A stretch of 64,000 nucleotides of DNA, from the NCBI RefSeq assembly GCF_002443255.2, contig NW_019211455.1, forward strand, positions 23,015,883 to 23,079,882, in the 5' to 3' direction. Each line of letters opens with the position of its first letter. The stretch's first letter is position 1. The stretch comes from Varroa destructor. Its lineage: Eukaryota > Arthropoda > Arachnida > Mesostigmata > Varroidae. This document shows, piece after piece, positions 1 through 13,420 of this stretch. The notes beneath the pieces were generated by a model. It was not told the DNA's origin. It saw only the letters and a list, made by a program, of their open reading frames with translations, and did no database searches. The translations under genes and the position numbers were made by a program.

Positions 1-494
1 GGGATATTTTATTGCATTCAGGGTATGATTGCGGATTTTATTCAAGGTAGTGCTTTCTATTATCCTATATATCAATAAAAAGCTTTTTTTTGGCCTACTC
101 AACATTTGTAGACAATCGCAACCCTACTGTTGGCATTTTCTAGACTGAACCACCAGTTATTATCAGTTGTCCTGTATTTGCCTGATTAAAAGTTATTGCT
201 ATCAACTGTGTGTATGTGTGCGTTGCTCGTAGCAAACGAATCGACTTCGTTCGTTTAGTCGAATCGTGTAAGGGATTCACTTGTACGTTCTCAGCTGTCG
301 CAAGTCGCTGATGGCTATCTTCGTGTGATCGTTTCGGGAGTACACCCGCCGATGTCGTGCCTGCTTCACTGAAGCCGGCAGGCGTTGGGGTGAGCAACCT
401 CTGATTGGTTCAGATTAATTGGCAGCACGGACTCTCCTTCCTTTCAGGTTTCTGTTCCTTCGTGACACTAAAAAAGCGTGTGGCATCTGGGCTT

Positions 495-752
495 ATGAGA
501 ACAGGAGAACAAAGTGCCGAAATCGAGGAGCAGAACATGGGACAGAAAACCTCTCAGAAAAGGCCAAAGGAGTCTGGCAGGAAGGACGGAGCTGGGCAAG
601 CGGTGAGGGAGCAGTTGAGCGGAGGAGCCGTTATAGGTGCAACTATCGACTACAAGCAGAAGCAGAACAGACTGGCTATCCATTTACCCCGTTGGAAATG
701 GCTTCCACACCGACACAGCGGTCCGACTGGCGGAGGCCTGCGGTCGCAGTGA
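495..752 (+). CDS. Hypothetical purine-rich ORF or exon, 85 aa
   Basis: Not recognised. The frame opens at an ATG and also stays open upstream to about 405. It encodes a hydrophilic, K/E/Q/G-rich peptide with no membrane segment. A second plus-strand frame (419-772) is open over the same stretch, so few stops occur in two frames at once. That is what purine-rich DNA does without being coding, so the call is weak. It could equally be 5' untranslated or promoter-proximal sequence, because the neighbourhood (250-780) is richer in GC than the flanks. Confidence 0.15.
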   Translation: MRTGEQSAEIEEQNMGQKTSQKRPKESGRKDGAGQAVREQLSGGAVIGATIDYKQKQNRLAIHLPRWKWLPHRHSGPTGGGLRSQ

Positions 753-3526
753 TACGATCTCTGGAAGAATGACAATAGCAGTCCATGTTGTAATCGTGAC
801 TGATGGCCTTTCTTGTTTGCATCGACCACGTTTTCTTGGTGTTTTTTTCTGCTGCACTCCCTTTTACTATCGCGCTTCCTCCCCCCATCTCTCTCTCTCA
901 GTCGGTTTATACGTCAGGTCTCTCTCCCGTTACAGCAAAAGGCGCAGATGGCTCAAAAAGGCAAATAATGTAAACGACAAATTAAAAGAAAAGGTCGGCC
1001 ATCAGTTTCGGAGGTGACGGCTCCATGTAAAGGGACTTGTTTTCTGTGTTTATGTAATCTCTGCTGTTAGTCCCGAAATTGTAGCAACTGAACCTGCGGC
1101 TCCTAACATATTCAATGTACTAGTAAAAATTGGATAGAAACAATCTTAGCGCCGCAGTTGCACCTACGAAAAAAAAGGGACGAAATTCAGATCTATTTTT
1201 GTGGTTGTCCAACCTTTTAATAAAGTCTGCTCGACTTGATTGATACATGCATAGTCTAGAGGGAATGTCTCAGTAGATAAGCAGTTTTTTTACGGCGTAA
1301 GTAGATAATATGGCTTCCATACGGAAATATTAGCTACTTTGAGTCGCAAGGATTTAGACTTGCCTAATTGATAGGTTCAGTGATTGACCTAAGTGGTAAT
1401 TTAATAAGCTAGGTCGAAAATCTAAATTAATCTTGAGTCTCTAAATAAATAAAATAGTTCCTGGCTCTACTGATCTCAGTGGCTTGCCGTATCTGCCAAG
1501 CACATTTGTGGCTTTGGATTGTCCTCGTACGTAGTTGTTTCCTTCATGCGGGAGGCCAGAAAATCAAGAAATGTAAGGCGAAGCGCTGAGGTGATTAGGC
1601 TCAAAAACGACCAGAGTCTTGCTGGCCGAGATTTCGGGGGACAAATCGAATAACTGCCAGTCATCTATCTGTTCTATCGCGTTCGACAAACGCAAATTTG
1701 AGTTTCATAGGTTAATGTATAGTCCACTTGCGTGCCAACGCCGCCGCATTTGCCAATGCATGCTGGAATACTATAAGCAGTGATCGTCATCATGGGCGTG
1801 CACATCAACGTTCTCTTCTAGATGCTGAATAGATCACGCTATATCGTTTACGGCACCAGCGTCAGCTATGTGGAGGCTTTAGGGGGAGACGGCCGTCGTT
1901 TTCAATTGATGCTTTCACGTCTTCGTGTCCTCACATTCCATATAGGCCATATTATGACTGTAGGCAGTGCGTATTTATCATCTAATTAATAATTCAAAAA
2001 AAAAAAAAAAAAAAAAAGGAAAAAAGCTACTGTAAGATCTTGTTCTATGTAGCAGCAGCAGTATTTTGACCGCCCTGTTTGTTCTGACAGGTATCCAGCT
2101 TATTTCTCATCGGACTCGTCCGCCGCTTCGCAACTTCAAAGCCTACACAGGTCTAAGGACGTGATCGTTGAGTCTACTGCCAAAGGTGATGGCGGTGACG
2201 GTGGTATTGCTTGTGAGAACAGGCGCCCGAAAGCGAGATTATAATGCGCGGTGACGGTGTTTTTATTTTTTTCATCCAATAGGCTTTAGGAATCTCGTAC
2301 CCCGAACCGTCGTTGTAGCCTTGTTGTGCTAGCCGGCTTAATTGTCATGAATACTATGGCAGCTACTATTGCGATACTTAACAGACTGCGCATCAGATAT
2401 GCTGTATGGCCTGTCGGCAGGCCGCTTAAAGCAATACAAAACAATTGCATTGAATCGGTGCTAAGCGAGCTAGCTCGCTTTCAATGAACTTCTGCCAGGT
2501 AAGCAAGTAGTATATGATTAGCCAATGGCGAGATCACTACTGTAAGCGTTGATGTAAATGACACCCACTCAGGCTGGCAACGTTTGACTTTTCTTTTACA
2601 TAGGAGGACCTAGAAAAAAAAAGGTAAGGAACAAACAGAAAGAAGGGTAGCTTATGCACCGACGAAAGAAGTCCACTACTACCTAAGAACACAGAACATT
2701 TTAACGAGACACGTAAAGGCTTACGGCGCGAGAATCGTAGCGAAAGCAGCTATCGAGACGCTCGTCAGGTGCGATATACGGTGCTGGCCGTATATCATAG
2801 ATATTGTATTACAGTTCTCTGCAGACTAACAATGTTGGACCTTTTAAATATTTTTTTGCATATTCGAAATAAAACAAAAAAAAGGGGGGCGTGAGTGCGC
2901 TGATGCTGCTCAGAATGATAATGTTGATTATAGACGAGAGGCTACACGGTAGATTCGATTGGAGTGACAAACACCCAGGTTGGCTGATGTTAATACAACA
3001 GTTGGGCTAACAAAACAATTTGAAACAGAGAGGATACTAGAAAATGGCGTAGTAAATTATCGAATGCTTTGTTTTATTGATTACGGGCATTAAGAGAAAA
3101 GGCAGCGACGGATGAAGAAGACAAGCGATCGTGTTTGAATTAACAGCTTAATTAGCACAATCTATTTAATCGCCACATAATAAATATACGAAGGACTACC
3201 TTGCAGGTATGGCCATGTGCCACTGAACTCGTCGTATTCTGTCATCTATTTGTCCGGCAGGTATCTTAACCCTTGCGACATAACCCTGTTGGGGGCAAGC
3301 GGAAAGATGGGCGTTCAAACTGCCCCTTGACTATCAATTTGAAGTGCACCTAAATTTTATTAAAATCTCAGTACATGCGGCGCTGCTGCTGCTGTTGTAG
3401 CCGTTTCTGCTCTGACTTTTGTTAAAGCGTAATTCGTCTGTCATCACCGGACTACTAAGAAATGCTTCGTCGGGTGATCGTCGAAAGAAGAGAGATCTAC
3501 AAGCTGCTTCGAACTAGCAATAACAA
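753..3526. other. Non-coding stretch, no gene seen
   Basis: AT-leaning sequence with short T and A runs. The only frame of note is a weak minus-strand one (1476-1664) ending in a hydrophilic tail, which I do not call. Short AGC and CTG trinucleotide runs occur near 2050 and 3380. Confidence 0.5.
1996..2017. repeat. Poly(A) tract, 22 bp
   Basis: An uninterrupted run of 22 A, followed by GG and a further short A run. It could be the tail of an old retroposed sequence, but no SINE body or target-site duplication is visible upstream. Confidence 0.9.
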
Positions 3527-3564
3527 TCGCGACAAAGACAGCGCTAGTGCTGTCTTTGCCGCGA
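3527..3564. repeat. 38-bp imperfect palindrome
   Basis: Ten-base arms CAAAGACAGC and GCTGTCTTTG enclose G-CTAG-T. The arms extend outward to TCGC and GCGA with one mismatch. As RNA it would form a stable short stem with one G-U pair. It sits in a small GC-rich island that is open in frames on both strands (3444-3692 minus, 3462-3650 plus), neither recognisable. Confidence 0.7.
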
Positions 3565-3692
3565 CGGCGGCGGCGCGTCACACTGCTGAATATCCTAGGG
3601 CTTCTGTCATCAACGCTTCCATCGACAACATCGCCATTGCAATACGATGAGGTGATACGCACACTTACACGGAACGATGCTGGACTCAGCAC

Positions 3693-6600
3693 ATTACCGC
3701 TGTCTGAGCTACCAGCGGCGCTGCTGGCTTTACTGCTTTAGGCTGTTTTATCCGATGATGATAATAGCTCTTGTTACCGTCGAACCCTAAGCTGAGAAAT
3801 TGTTTATCAATGATACGCCTGACTGCTTACCTGCCCCAACCTTTTGGACGACTTGCGTTTGCACGGGACCAGCCAAGCCAGCTTTCTCTATGAAAGTGGC
3901 ACGAGCGGCCGCTTTGTAGAACTAGCCGAGCTTTTGGCCAGCAACCCTCTGGGCAAGTAGCCCCAGCACGCTGCTCGACCCGGGTAGACTCGGCAAAGCT
4001 AGGTTGCTGTGGCAGAGAGTTCGGTCTGTTTGCCAGTGCCAGAAAGAGAAGGTACTGACTAACCGGCAGGCGAGCAGGCCGAACGGCTGGCCGACGGAAG
4101 ATACCTGCGTATGGAAACGGCTGCCGGAGGACGGGACAACAATCGGCTCGTGATAGATGGATGGATATATAGAAACATTAATGGCAATGACGGACCGGTT
4201 TGTGTGTACCTGGCTGGCTGGTTGGCCGGCCGGCCTACTAGCTAGATTGCTTGCTGGTTGCTAGCCAGACTGATCTGCTAGATTTCGTTTTTGACGATGG
4301 GGCCTCATTGCAACGACTATGGCTGCATGGAGGCAATGCGTCATAGACGTTCTATCCTATTCTGTTTTATCTGGTGCGCCTACCGTGGAGAAGGCTGGCG
4401 GCTTATACCGATACACCTAGTGTAGAATAGAAAGGCATCGCGCGCAAGGGTGGCTGGCGGGTAAGGGAGAGTGAGAGAACAGAAGACACAGATAGACTTT
4501 TCTAACGGTCGTCTTGCCACTGCTTGTCTCTTGAAAGACAGGAGAAATCTCTGACCTCCCGCCTGAGCCCCGTTCAGAAATCAAATAGATCATTAATCGC
4601 ACTTCCATTTCACTGCCTGCAGGTGTTTCGCCCATGCCGTCGTTGTAAGCATAAGAAATCAGGAGCTACGAGGCGACGCCAGCGCCTTCATTGTATTAAA
4701 TGTTCATATAGAACTTAAACTGTTATCATTTTATAGATAATACACGTCGGTAACTCTGTGTCCTCTATGTAGATAGGTGTTGCCTAGGATAGGTGTTACG
4801 TCCAACTGCGAACAACGAAAACGCAACTAGCTTTTGCTCGTCGGATCTCTTTCGTTGTTTCAGAGCTATTCATTGATCACCAGCAAAGAAAAGAAAGTTC
4901 CAAAAGTCAATCAAGTTATTGGAGGTACTCGTCGTTTATTTTGCTAGCAGGATAATGATAATAGATGGATTGAAGGTGGGACACATCAAATTGTAGGACG
5001 AATTAATAGACTGAAATGCTAATAATAGTGTTTGTTAGCCTTATTAAAAGCCATTGGGCTTTTTGCGGAATTTTATAACCTTCTAGAGCATATAGAAGTA
5101 TGACTAGACTTTGGTAAGATGAGGAGGAATACGAGGCGTGTCTAGCAACGCTGAGTCTAGGGATGTGACGCATTCTGAAGTTCGGCGGAAAAGAACCAAG
5201 ACCTGAAGGAGCAACGACCTTTTTTTCACAACACCTGAAGGTCGCTATTGTTATCAATAAATGTACGGTACTGGCTTTTTTAAATCGTAATTGATTGCAA
5301 ATATTTCAAAATTGTTCCTAAAGCCGGACACTTCAGGCGAATGGCAGGATTGTAATTGTGCTTATCTACACCCTTTTTACGCGATATCACTTCAAATAAA
5401 GCTGGATAGAACGAGAAGCAGCGATGCGCGCCACTGCACCTCGTAACGATTCGTTGAGTTGGCACTCTCGCCGACCTCTTTCATGGTCAATGCAATCAAC
5501 GTAGCCTCAATTGCCGAAATTTTGCGACCAAAAGCGGTCACGTCTGAGCCACAGCTCACCGTTGCGTGATAGCGAAACGCGTCGCTTGTCTTCGATATTG
5601 GCACAAATGGTAGCCTCGCGCTTCGTAAGGCAGCGTCTAGTGCTTGCGGCATTGTCGCAAGTTGCACATATCTTATCAACGGCGATGGAACGAGGCGATT
5701 ATGGCACTTAACTCCCGTTCCGTTAACTAACTACCTGGTCTCGCTTAACGTGAATATGTCCATGGGCAAGATAATTACCAAGATTGCAAGTTGAAGGAGC
5801 AGTAACAGAACCGGCGGCAGCAGCAATAGGAGTCACAAGCGTGTCACACTAAAATGCCACCGCACAAACAGAGCAAACCCGATGGCAAACGCCGTGAGTC
5901 TGTCAAAATGCCCCTTCTAGGAGGAGAATTAACCCAGTTCTATTTCCAGCTAAGTGTACTGCTATGGTAAAGCATGGTAGATCCGACATGAATAGGCAAC
6001 GGGACTGACTAAAAACAAGGTGATTATTGCCATATAGAATAAATATAAATAATAAGGGTCGAAGTGTGTCGCAATATCTACCGTCAGGCCTCAACCGTTG
6101 GCGTCGACGAAACAATTATCAGGTCTAGCTGCCAAGTTTGTGGTCATCGATCCTGATGCAAACCAGTGTCACTGACCTTGTCTTATCTGCGTATTAGGTT
6201 GGCCTGTCGCAATTCAATGATCCGCAACGGAGTTATCTATTTACATTATTCGAGCGCAGTCGTTATATCTATGTTATATCTACGCTATTCCAGTATGTAG
6301 TTGCATACCTACCTGTGCCGAAACAGGGACAACTATAGAATCATTGCTTTCCATCCGCTCAGTTTATGTGTGGCATCTGGTGAGGAAAAGTAATGTCTGT
6401 GCAATACAACGCAGTAGATTGCATTGTCTCGCTTACCTTGTACATTCCCATTCATTGACACTGCTGGCTAATTTTAGCAATCGTCCCTAAATAACCCTGA
6501 TGCGCCACCGGCAGCTCAAACAGGTCGCAACGAACAGCCTTACTTTGTACCCTGACGTCTATAACCATACATCTAATATCATGCTTTATTATATAGCCGA

Positions 6601-7733
6601 TATAGAGACACGTGGGTCTCTACGCATAGATAGTTATACGTATTGTGTCCGACAGAATGTCGTACAGCCATCTTTTCTTGATCGCACACTTTAGGTCTTT
6701 TCGATAATAGGTTTCTGCGCGGCCTTCTCCACGATACAACGCGATGTTTCTCTGTAAAAAATTGTACGTCCTCGACCGCGTTGACGCCTTCTACGTGATT
6801 TTCTTCTCTCCGAGGTGTAAATTGGCAGTTCAAACTGTCGGGGTGTATTCATCGTGATATCGACATTTTCCCTTTTTGTCCTTTGCTTTTTTCCACTTAC
6901 ACGCGAGTACGCTGTTTTTTTCTCAATATTGTCCTGCCTCCAATCTCGCCATAGAGGGGTTTGTTGTTTGCGGCATACGCCGGCATACATCAACAGCATC
7001 AGAAGGCGCTAGATCGCACGTCAGCCTGTCGATCTTACAAACTCACAATGCGATACTCGCCTACGACGTGCAATATGAGCTCGTCTTTTTAATTACGTCG
7101 GGCGGACGTCGTCGTACGAGTGGGTGCTACCGAAGGCCCGGGGTCCCTGAACTCTTTTGCAACAATGTTGTATACGATTTGACTTGAGCTTTCGGTTAGA
7201 CGAAACTAACAATCAAATTGCCAATGTTTAATGATGTAATAGTAATTTTGGCTATATCGTCTAGGTAGTCATTAGTATTGTTAGGCTCAATTCATTCCGG
7301 TTGCTTCGACCGTGGCACTGGCCATCGGACCGTGGTTCGTCATTTCTTTCTTCATTAGTTCCTTTGCGTCAATCAGATGAGATAATGTAATTTTTCGTTC
7401 ATGCATCACGTGCAGAGCCACCATTGACAGCCGTGCTAGAGGTTGAATCAGCGCGTTTGTGTCGGCGTAGAGTATAGGCGTGGACGTGGCATACACATAC
7501 ATTACGGACTCAGTTACAATGCTTAAAGTGCCGTACAAGGTCACGCAGACACGCTCCGAAAGGTATTTTTACTGTACGATGGCAATTTCAACTATATAAT
7601 AGCGCAGCAGCAATTTTCGGCTATCGTATATTGTCCTTGTGTAACGTTTCAATCAAGCGTTCGTTTTCTGAATGATCTTGCCAGCGTGGCGGCACCGATG
7701 GCATAAGTGCTGGTCCTCTTAAAGCCAACCCCT
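3693..7733. other. Non-coding stretch, no gene seen
   Basis: Moderate GC patches around 3.8-4.3 kb carry CTGG, GCCGG and CTAG-rich tetranucleotide texture. The remainder is AT-rich. Open frames are short, overlap on both strands and show no consistent codon signal. Nothing recognisable as RNA gene or mobile element. Confidence 0.45.
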
Positions 7734-7777
7734 CATCACCATCATCATTATCACCACCACCACCACTACTACAACAG
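7734..7777. repeat. Compound CAT/CAC/ACT trinucleotide repeat
   Basis: An imperfect run of CAT, CAC and ACT triplets about 44 bp long ending in ACAACAG. On either strand it would read as short His, Thr, Asn or Gln runs, but no convincing frame covers it. Confidence 0.8.
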
Positions 7778-8584
7778 CCGCTTCTATTACGGCTATGTGC
7801 ATTAGATACACAATGCTTTCAGCAGTTTTGGCTCAGTCAAACAGGCACAGCCGCCTCCGTAGGACAAAAACTTTTTTTGGTCCGACGACAACGGCCGCAT
7901 GCTTTGCCCCCTCTTCCCCTTTCTGCCCCTCGGAACATCGTCTCTGCATGTCTACTAACGCGACAAGAAATCTAGACAAAATGGGATATGTAAGACCCGG
8001 GATCAGGAGAGAGCGCAAGGTTGTAACGTCGTTGCATACATCCACCGTTTTCCCTACCAGACCATACGACCTTTTCAGCTGATGCTGTGGCAATGGCTGA
8101 CCGTGTTAGCTATTGGCGGTGTCGTCTTGGGCGATTATTGCTTATGCACTCGTATCCAGGTCGGTTTAGCAGTTGAATGCATAAACAAGGCGATGCTCTA
8201 CAGCATCTGCTAATGATGTTTTCGCTACCAAGCAGGGATGCTAGGCAAAGTCTATGACGACTCTAGTTGGTCCCGGCAATAAGCGGTCTTGGGGCTAGCT
8301 AAACCAGCTAGATCGGCCAAACTGATATAGCCAAAGTGCGACGAACGTTCGTCATTTAACTGCTGACGCCACCGGAGCATTAACGCTTGTTTACCTAACC
8401 TGAGCTTCAGATGTACCGCGACCTGTGCTAACGCTGTGAACTGAATTAAATCGTAGCTCTTGAGTGTGTCAAGTTCGATTTGCGATAAAAATGATTCGCG
8501 ATCACATAGAATATAGGTAAGACGTCTATGGGTGACTGAACGACGTGTGCCTACAGCTCTAAGATCGTGTTTTCGGATCATGTT

Positions 8585-8651
8585 TTATATATATATATAT
8601 ATGTGTGTGAGTGTGTGTGTGTCTGTCTATCTGGGTGTGTGCATGTGCGTG
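8585..8651. repeat. TA then TG dinucleotide repeat
   Basis: A TA run passes directly into an interrupted TG run with embedded CTGT and CTAT units. It is a typical compound microsatellite. A minus-strand frame through it codes only for low-complexity His/Thr/Ile and is not called. Confidence 0.9.
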
Positions 8652-10503
8652 ACAAATTGAAAAATCAACTGGCTGTGCAGGAAAAATCCATAATGTAGAG
8701 ACGTCGTTCTCTAATTGATCACGAAATACGTTCAACATTATACATCTGTTACAGGCATTTGTGGTTCTAATCATCTACAATTAGCGTAAATTTCTTGGCC
8801 AAGCAGAAACAAAGCCGCGTAGATAGTTACCTCTCTTCAAGTTTACAACCATTTGCGACACTAACGTGTGCATGTGTGCGAGCTGTACAGGTTAGCTGGA
8901 ACGCTAAGCTAAAGCTGAATAAATAGCAGGCTTTATGTAAACGAATGGTGCTATTGATTAGTGTTACCTATGAGTTCGTGCTGAAAACACTAAGGTGACC
9001 GTGATTGACGTGAACATGTTTCGCGTCGTCGGCCGAACTGCGACGGGCCTGAATCTGGGAAAACCAATGGCCTCTAAGTAGCGGGGCGCATTCGAGAAGG
9101 CCTTGTCGTCTATGAGTCGCGCTATACTCCACGACTACGAAGCGACTTAGCGAGTCGTTTGTGTTGTTTGCGTGCCCAGCAACTCAGAAGCGAATGAAAA
9201 CAATCAAATATAGGCGAAGACAAGAGAGAAGGCTTAAAGGACCATATATATATATTAATGAGTTTAGTTGTTTGATCATCTTAGAATTTATGTTCTTTAT
9301 ACAACGTTAAAATGTAGGTTTTTCTTCAGCTTTTTCTGAGTGCACAAATACTGATACGTGATGAAAGATCCAAGATCCTGGAACACGTATATGATTAAAG
9401 TGTCAGATCGCTAGATTGGTTAAGTGTTGTTAGAAATCGTACCTAAACGATTACCGTTTACGTTTACGATTTCCTACAGGCTGGCGGTGAGACAATTATT
9501 CACAGCTCCAATGTTAAGTATCTATTACCGTAAATGTTGACAGTATCAGATTAGAACTATAGTCATAGTAGAAACATAGCAGCACCCGTTGCTACAATCA
9601 CCAGAAGCATGTGTCAGTGGTACGAACTATTTATGGATTCTACAAAATGATATTTCGTATATAAGTCTGCATAAAACGAAAGCATATCGTAAACGGCTTG
9701 CCACGTAATACGTATTAGTCGTTCGAACGACGACGTAGGCTTACCAGCAGTAGCATTTCAATTATTACAGCCTCATCTGGATGGCAGGCTTCGAGAACCA
9801 CTTGGCCATTTTTTTTTGGACGCCGCGTTACATCTAAGAACGCATCGGAACGAAAGGTAAAACGGCAGCGAAAAATACTTCTGTTGTGACATTTTGCCTC
9901 TTTGTATTTTGTTGGTTTGCCGTCTCAAACAGGTCTCTTTAACAAATATCACGCTACAACAGCGTGTGCCCTATTTGACATTTTTAGACAGATGCAGTAT
10001 GGCCTGCTTTGACTAGGCTGAATATATTTCAGATTGTAATCCGACAAAGCGGCCGGTGCGGAACGAGAAAAAGCGCAAATGGGAACCAAGGCTCTTCTGA
10101 AAAACGCGGTCTATCTTCCTGAATTGTATTATATAGTAACTTAACGACTGAATGACTCTTCTCATTTGATATAGAATAGAACAGGATGGATATGGCTATT
10201 CCTCGCAGAAACGTTATCGAGATCATGGTGCTGCCTGTGATGCCACCACCGCCCATTACTTTGGAGATCTCAGACGCCAGAAAGCTAGCTAGTCAGCGCG
10301 TAGTATTTATTTCTAGGCATTGACCGTCTAGTCACTCGCTATTTTTGCCTATCGTAGTCTCGCTCACCTCTCGCTTGCTGTAGAACCTCCATTTCTGTTG
10401 CTTTTTATTCAGTATCTCTGAAATATTCCTTAGTCAACATTGTCTCTTTTCGTAAGGCTTTTGCGCGGTCTATATAGCAGCGCTTACCGACGACCATTTC
10501 CAG
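8652..10503. other. Non-coding stretch, no gene seen
   Basis: AT-rich, with short TA runs near 9247 and a T run near 9810. No frame longer than about 75 codons and no splice-flanked coding signal. Confidence 0.45.
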
Positions 10504-10802
10504 CAGCTAGGAGCACGGATGCGACCTACCATACGAGCTACAAATGCTACGGCGGCGAGGAAGCAAACGTCGCTGATGAGATCCGGACGCGCCCCATCTC
10601 GATCCGGCTATCGAAGAGAACTTCGGGGAAAAACGGTGAAGCGGTAGAAGAGACGGGACAAGCTCGTAGCGGATCGTCGAGTCGACGCCTGCTAACAGCA
10701 ACGAACGAACTATCCAACGACAGCGAACAGCCATCATCAGCTAAGTCATCGATACTAACAGCTTCCTCTTCGCACGGTAAACACGATGAATACTATAGTT
10801 AA
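10504..10802 (+). CDS. Possible terminal coding exon, about 100 aa, hydrophilic C-terminus
   Basis: Function unknown. The frame is open for 121 codons (from 10440). The coding texture starts at a possible acceptor, TTTCCAG, with the exon beginning at 10504 in a phase that needs one upstream base. By hand count about 60% of codons begin with a purine. The product is rich in Ser, Arg, Glu and Lys and ends in DEYYS. A hydrophilic tail ending in YY-hydroxyl is reminiscent of cytoplasmic tails of membrane adhesion proteins, but that is only a resemblance. The opposite strand is also partly open, and a minus-strand exon candidate lies 115 bp downstream. A real gene here would have its other exons upstream. 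Confidence 0.33.
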
Positions 10803-10917
10803 TGGTACGGGTTTAGCATCCATCGATATCTACCGATACTACCACTGCGACCGTTGGTGGCGTATCCTCTTTTAACCGTTGCTTCTTTGGGCCTGTGCTG
10901 AAGACACTATCATTTAC

Positions 10918-11133
10918 CAGGCCGCCAGCATCGTCCTCGTAGTTGGCTGTCGACAGTGAAATGCCACGATGGAGACGTTGGCCTTTTTGTTGTAGTGGAG
11001 ACGCACATGGGGCCGGTCAGTCCCATTCTGGGATGGAGACCACAGGTACTCTTTCCTGGTGCCAAGGCACTCTCAACTGCGGATGTGCACCAACAGGGTG
11101 TAATGGGCTCGCCCGCTGAAGGTGTCACTTCGC
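10918..11133 (-). CDS. Possible 216-bp internal exon, phase 1-1, Cys-containing
   Basis: On the minus strand a frame is open from a good acceptor (ATCTTAG, exon from 11133) to a good donor (CTG followed by GTAAAT, exon end 10918). The length is 216 bp. It begins and ends in phase 1, the arrangement typical of shuffled extracellular modules. The 71 codons include five or so cysteines and a Ser/Thr/Pro-rich middle. I could not assign a domain. Another minus frame (10813-11016) ends in an acidic, codon-like tail and could be used if the donor is skipped. The plus strand is also open (10956-11219), so the strand is not certain. Confidence 0.33.
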
Positions 11134-11219
11134 CTAAGATGTTCAAGTACTCCAGTAAACTGATGTCCCGTCATCGCAGAGAGCTTAGATTAACTATTAT
11201 AACTAAAAAAGATGCTTAA

Positions 11220-13397
11220 TGTATGCTGTCGTTATAGCAGGCACAAAATGAATAGGCTACCTAGACGAAAAGCACGCTTTCGACAATGTAGAGGGGCTAC
11301 TGATCGATTGCATGTGGGGTGACGGCGCGAAAAAGGAACGATCAGAAAGAGAAAAAAACTGATAACACTTAAGAAAGTGGAGTAAGCGGCGTGCACTTAG
11401 GCGTTAAACGATCTAAAAATATTTAACATGACTGAAATATCAAAGACTGGTTATTTTCAATAGTAAGCACAATGTATTTATGGAGAGGGTGCACGGTAAT
11501 GAAAGTTTTCACAGTTAGGCAACAAAGAAGCAGTTGATAACTTACGCGACTTGAAAAAAAAACTATTTGATGGCAACAGATAAATTGATAAGAAGATCCG
11601 TTAATTAGTATTTTACCTCCAAAAAACACAGAGAGCGTTGTCTCCTTGCTATGTATCATAGCCAAACCGCAAGATGGATGAAAAATGAAAATTTAGCTTC
11701 CTCTAAAAGCTTACGCATCCATATATACTATGTTATGACGAGATAAAATTAGCTACAGATCCGTCTATGAACGGTTGTACCAGTGAGTTGAACGTACAGC
11801 ATATGTCACTAAAAATTGCCTTTATTGTAGTACCGTCTAGGCCAACTCAGGACGCTGTCGTTAGTACTAATATCCTAATGAGTATATCGGTCATGACAGA
11901 AAGGCTATCGGAGAATTCAGACCAACTCAGAAAGCCATCCCAGCCAAGGGAAGATTGTTAAATAGATGAAATCCTGTGCTAAATTTTCGTTGTTAACGCA
12001 ATAGCAGCTAAACAGCTAATACTATTAATTAAATAATAAAAACAAATTACCGCTTTCGTCTCTACAAACGACGGCCGCTACGCCTCTTAACTTGAAGTGT
12101 CTTTGTTATCTAACGGGTTTCGTCATAAAAGTCGTAGAAGCGGAAGAAAATAGTTCACTTTTACATTATCGTATAACATACAGATATTTATGAACAAAAA
12201 AAATGAATCGGTGCCGTCAGCTCAACGCTAGTAGTTAGTAATCAGTTGCTAGCGATTGTCAGCTTATCCAATTAATTCGGTGGCTGCCTGTGACCCTTTT
12301 GTTTTTATTAATAAACAACAATTTCCATTAATCTCTACACCTTGACAAATGTCGGAATCCATGTATATGTAGCTAAGTGGAATCAAGGCATGCTGCAGTA
12401 ACCATCGTATCTACATGTTTCAGATGCTAGGTTCGTCAGGTCATGCTAACACTGACAGTATAGTTCGCCTTAGCAAACAAATGCGCTTCTGTCCATCGTT
12501 ACGCCTCGATGTACGTACGACATGGTATTAGCGCCAAATGACGTGGCAATACCAGCCTTAGGTTGCACGACCAGGAGTGGTTCGGTATGCACGATGCATG
12601 AACAGCGCTCGCATTCAGTGACACCGCTGCCCCCGTAATGTCTATGACATGGATGTGACTGTGATCTTTGCCTGTTCGTCCTTGCCACTGATGAATGTCG
12701 GCTAATTTCCAAGCATAGCAAATCTCGGAGTGACTAATGAAGTTACCAAGCTGTTTTCTACGCTCGCCATCGACATATAGCACACAACGTATGCGAGTAA
12801 ACCACAAAAGAGAAAACATAATGAAATTATTGTGACTCATTTATATGCGAGCGCTTACAACGATATGGTAGACAGGTTAACTTTCGTCGTTCAAATTCGT
12901 GCTCGCCCCTCTCGGAATAGGACACTGCGAATTGCAGGAACAAGATTTCTACAACAAAATCTGTGTTTGTGTAAATATATTTATAAGGTTAAATAGATAT
13001 TAGGTTTGGCCCTATCCAATGGTTTTTTAGTGCTCGTTAGGATCTTGGACAATTACGGTAAGCTTTACAAACTGGTACCATTTCGCGCTACTGCTGAAAC
13101 GCTACGGTGTAGCATTGTTCTGGGCGGTAAGCCTCAAAGTAATGTAATCCGTTGTGAAATAATTTGCTTGTTAATTAGGTACTTAAAATTTTACGGTGGT
13201 TTGCTTTTACGGAGTATGCACGTACCGGTTCAATAGCAGCCTATTTCGACGCTTGAAAATGGAGCCTCTATTACTTGGGTTAGATATGGGTAATGGGGTA
13301 AATTCGTCTGTGACAACAGACTAACCCACGTCATTTCGAATGACTTGATAGTAAGTCATCTTTTGAAAAGACATTTTCTCTTTTTAATCTAACGCCA
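11220..13397. other. Non-coding stretch, no gene seen
   Basis: AT-rich with short A and T runs. Two overlapping minus-strand frames (12470-12840) of 83 and 113 codons are open, but both start from non-ATG codons and show no clear codon bias or splice context, so they are not called. Confidence 0.4.
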
Positions 13398-13420
13398 GCG
13401 CGCGCGCGCGCACACACACA
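13398..13420. repeat. GC then AC dinucleotide repeat
   Basis: About 13 bp of alternating G and C pass into alternating C and A. Alternating purine-pyrimidine runs of this kind can adopt Z-form DNA. It is short. Confidence 0.85.

Noticed and set aside
3310..3330. T-arm-like stem (GGGCG TTCAAAC TGCCC) resembling a tRNA 3' half
   Set aside because: No matching acceptor stem, D-arm or A box lies at the right distance upstream.
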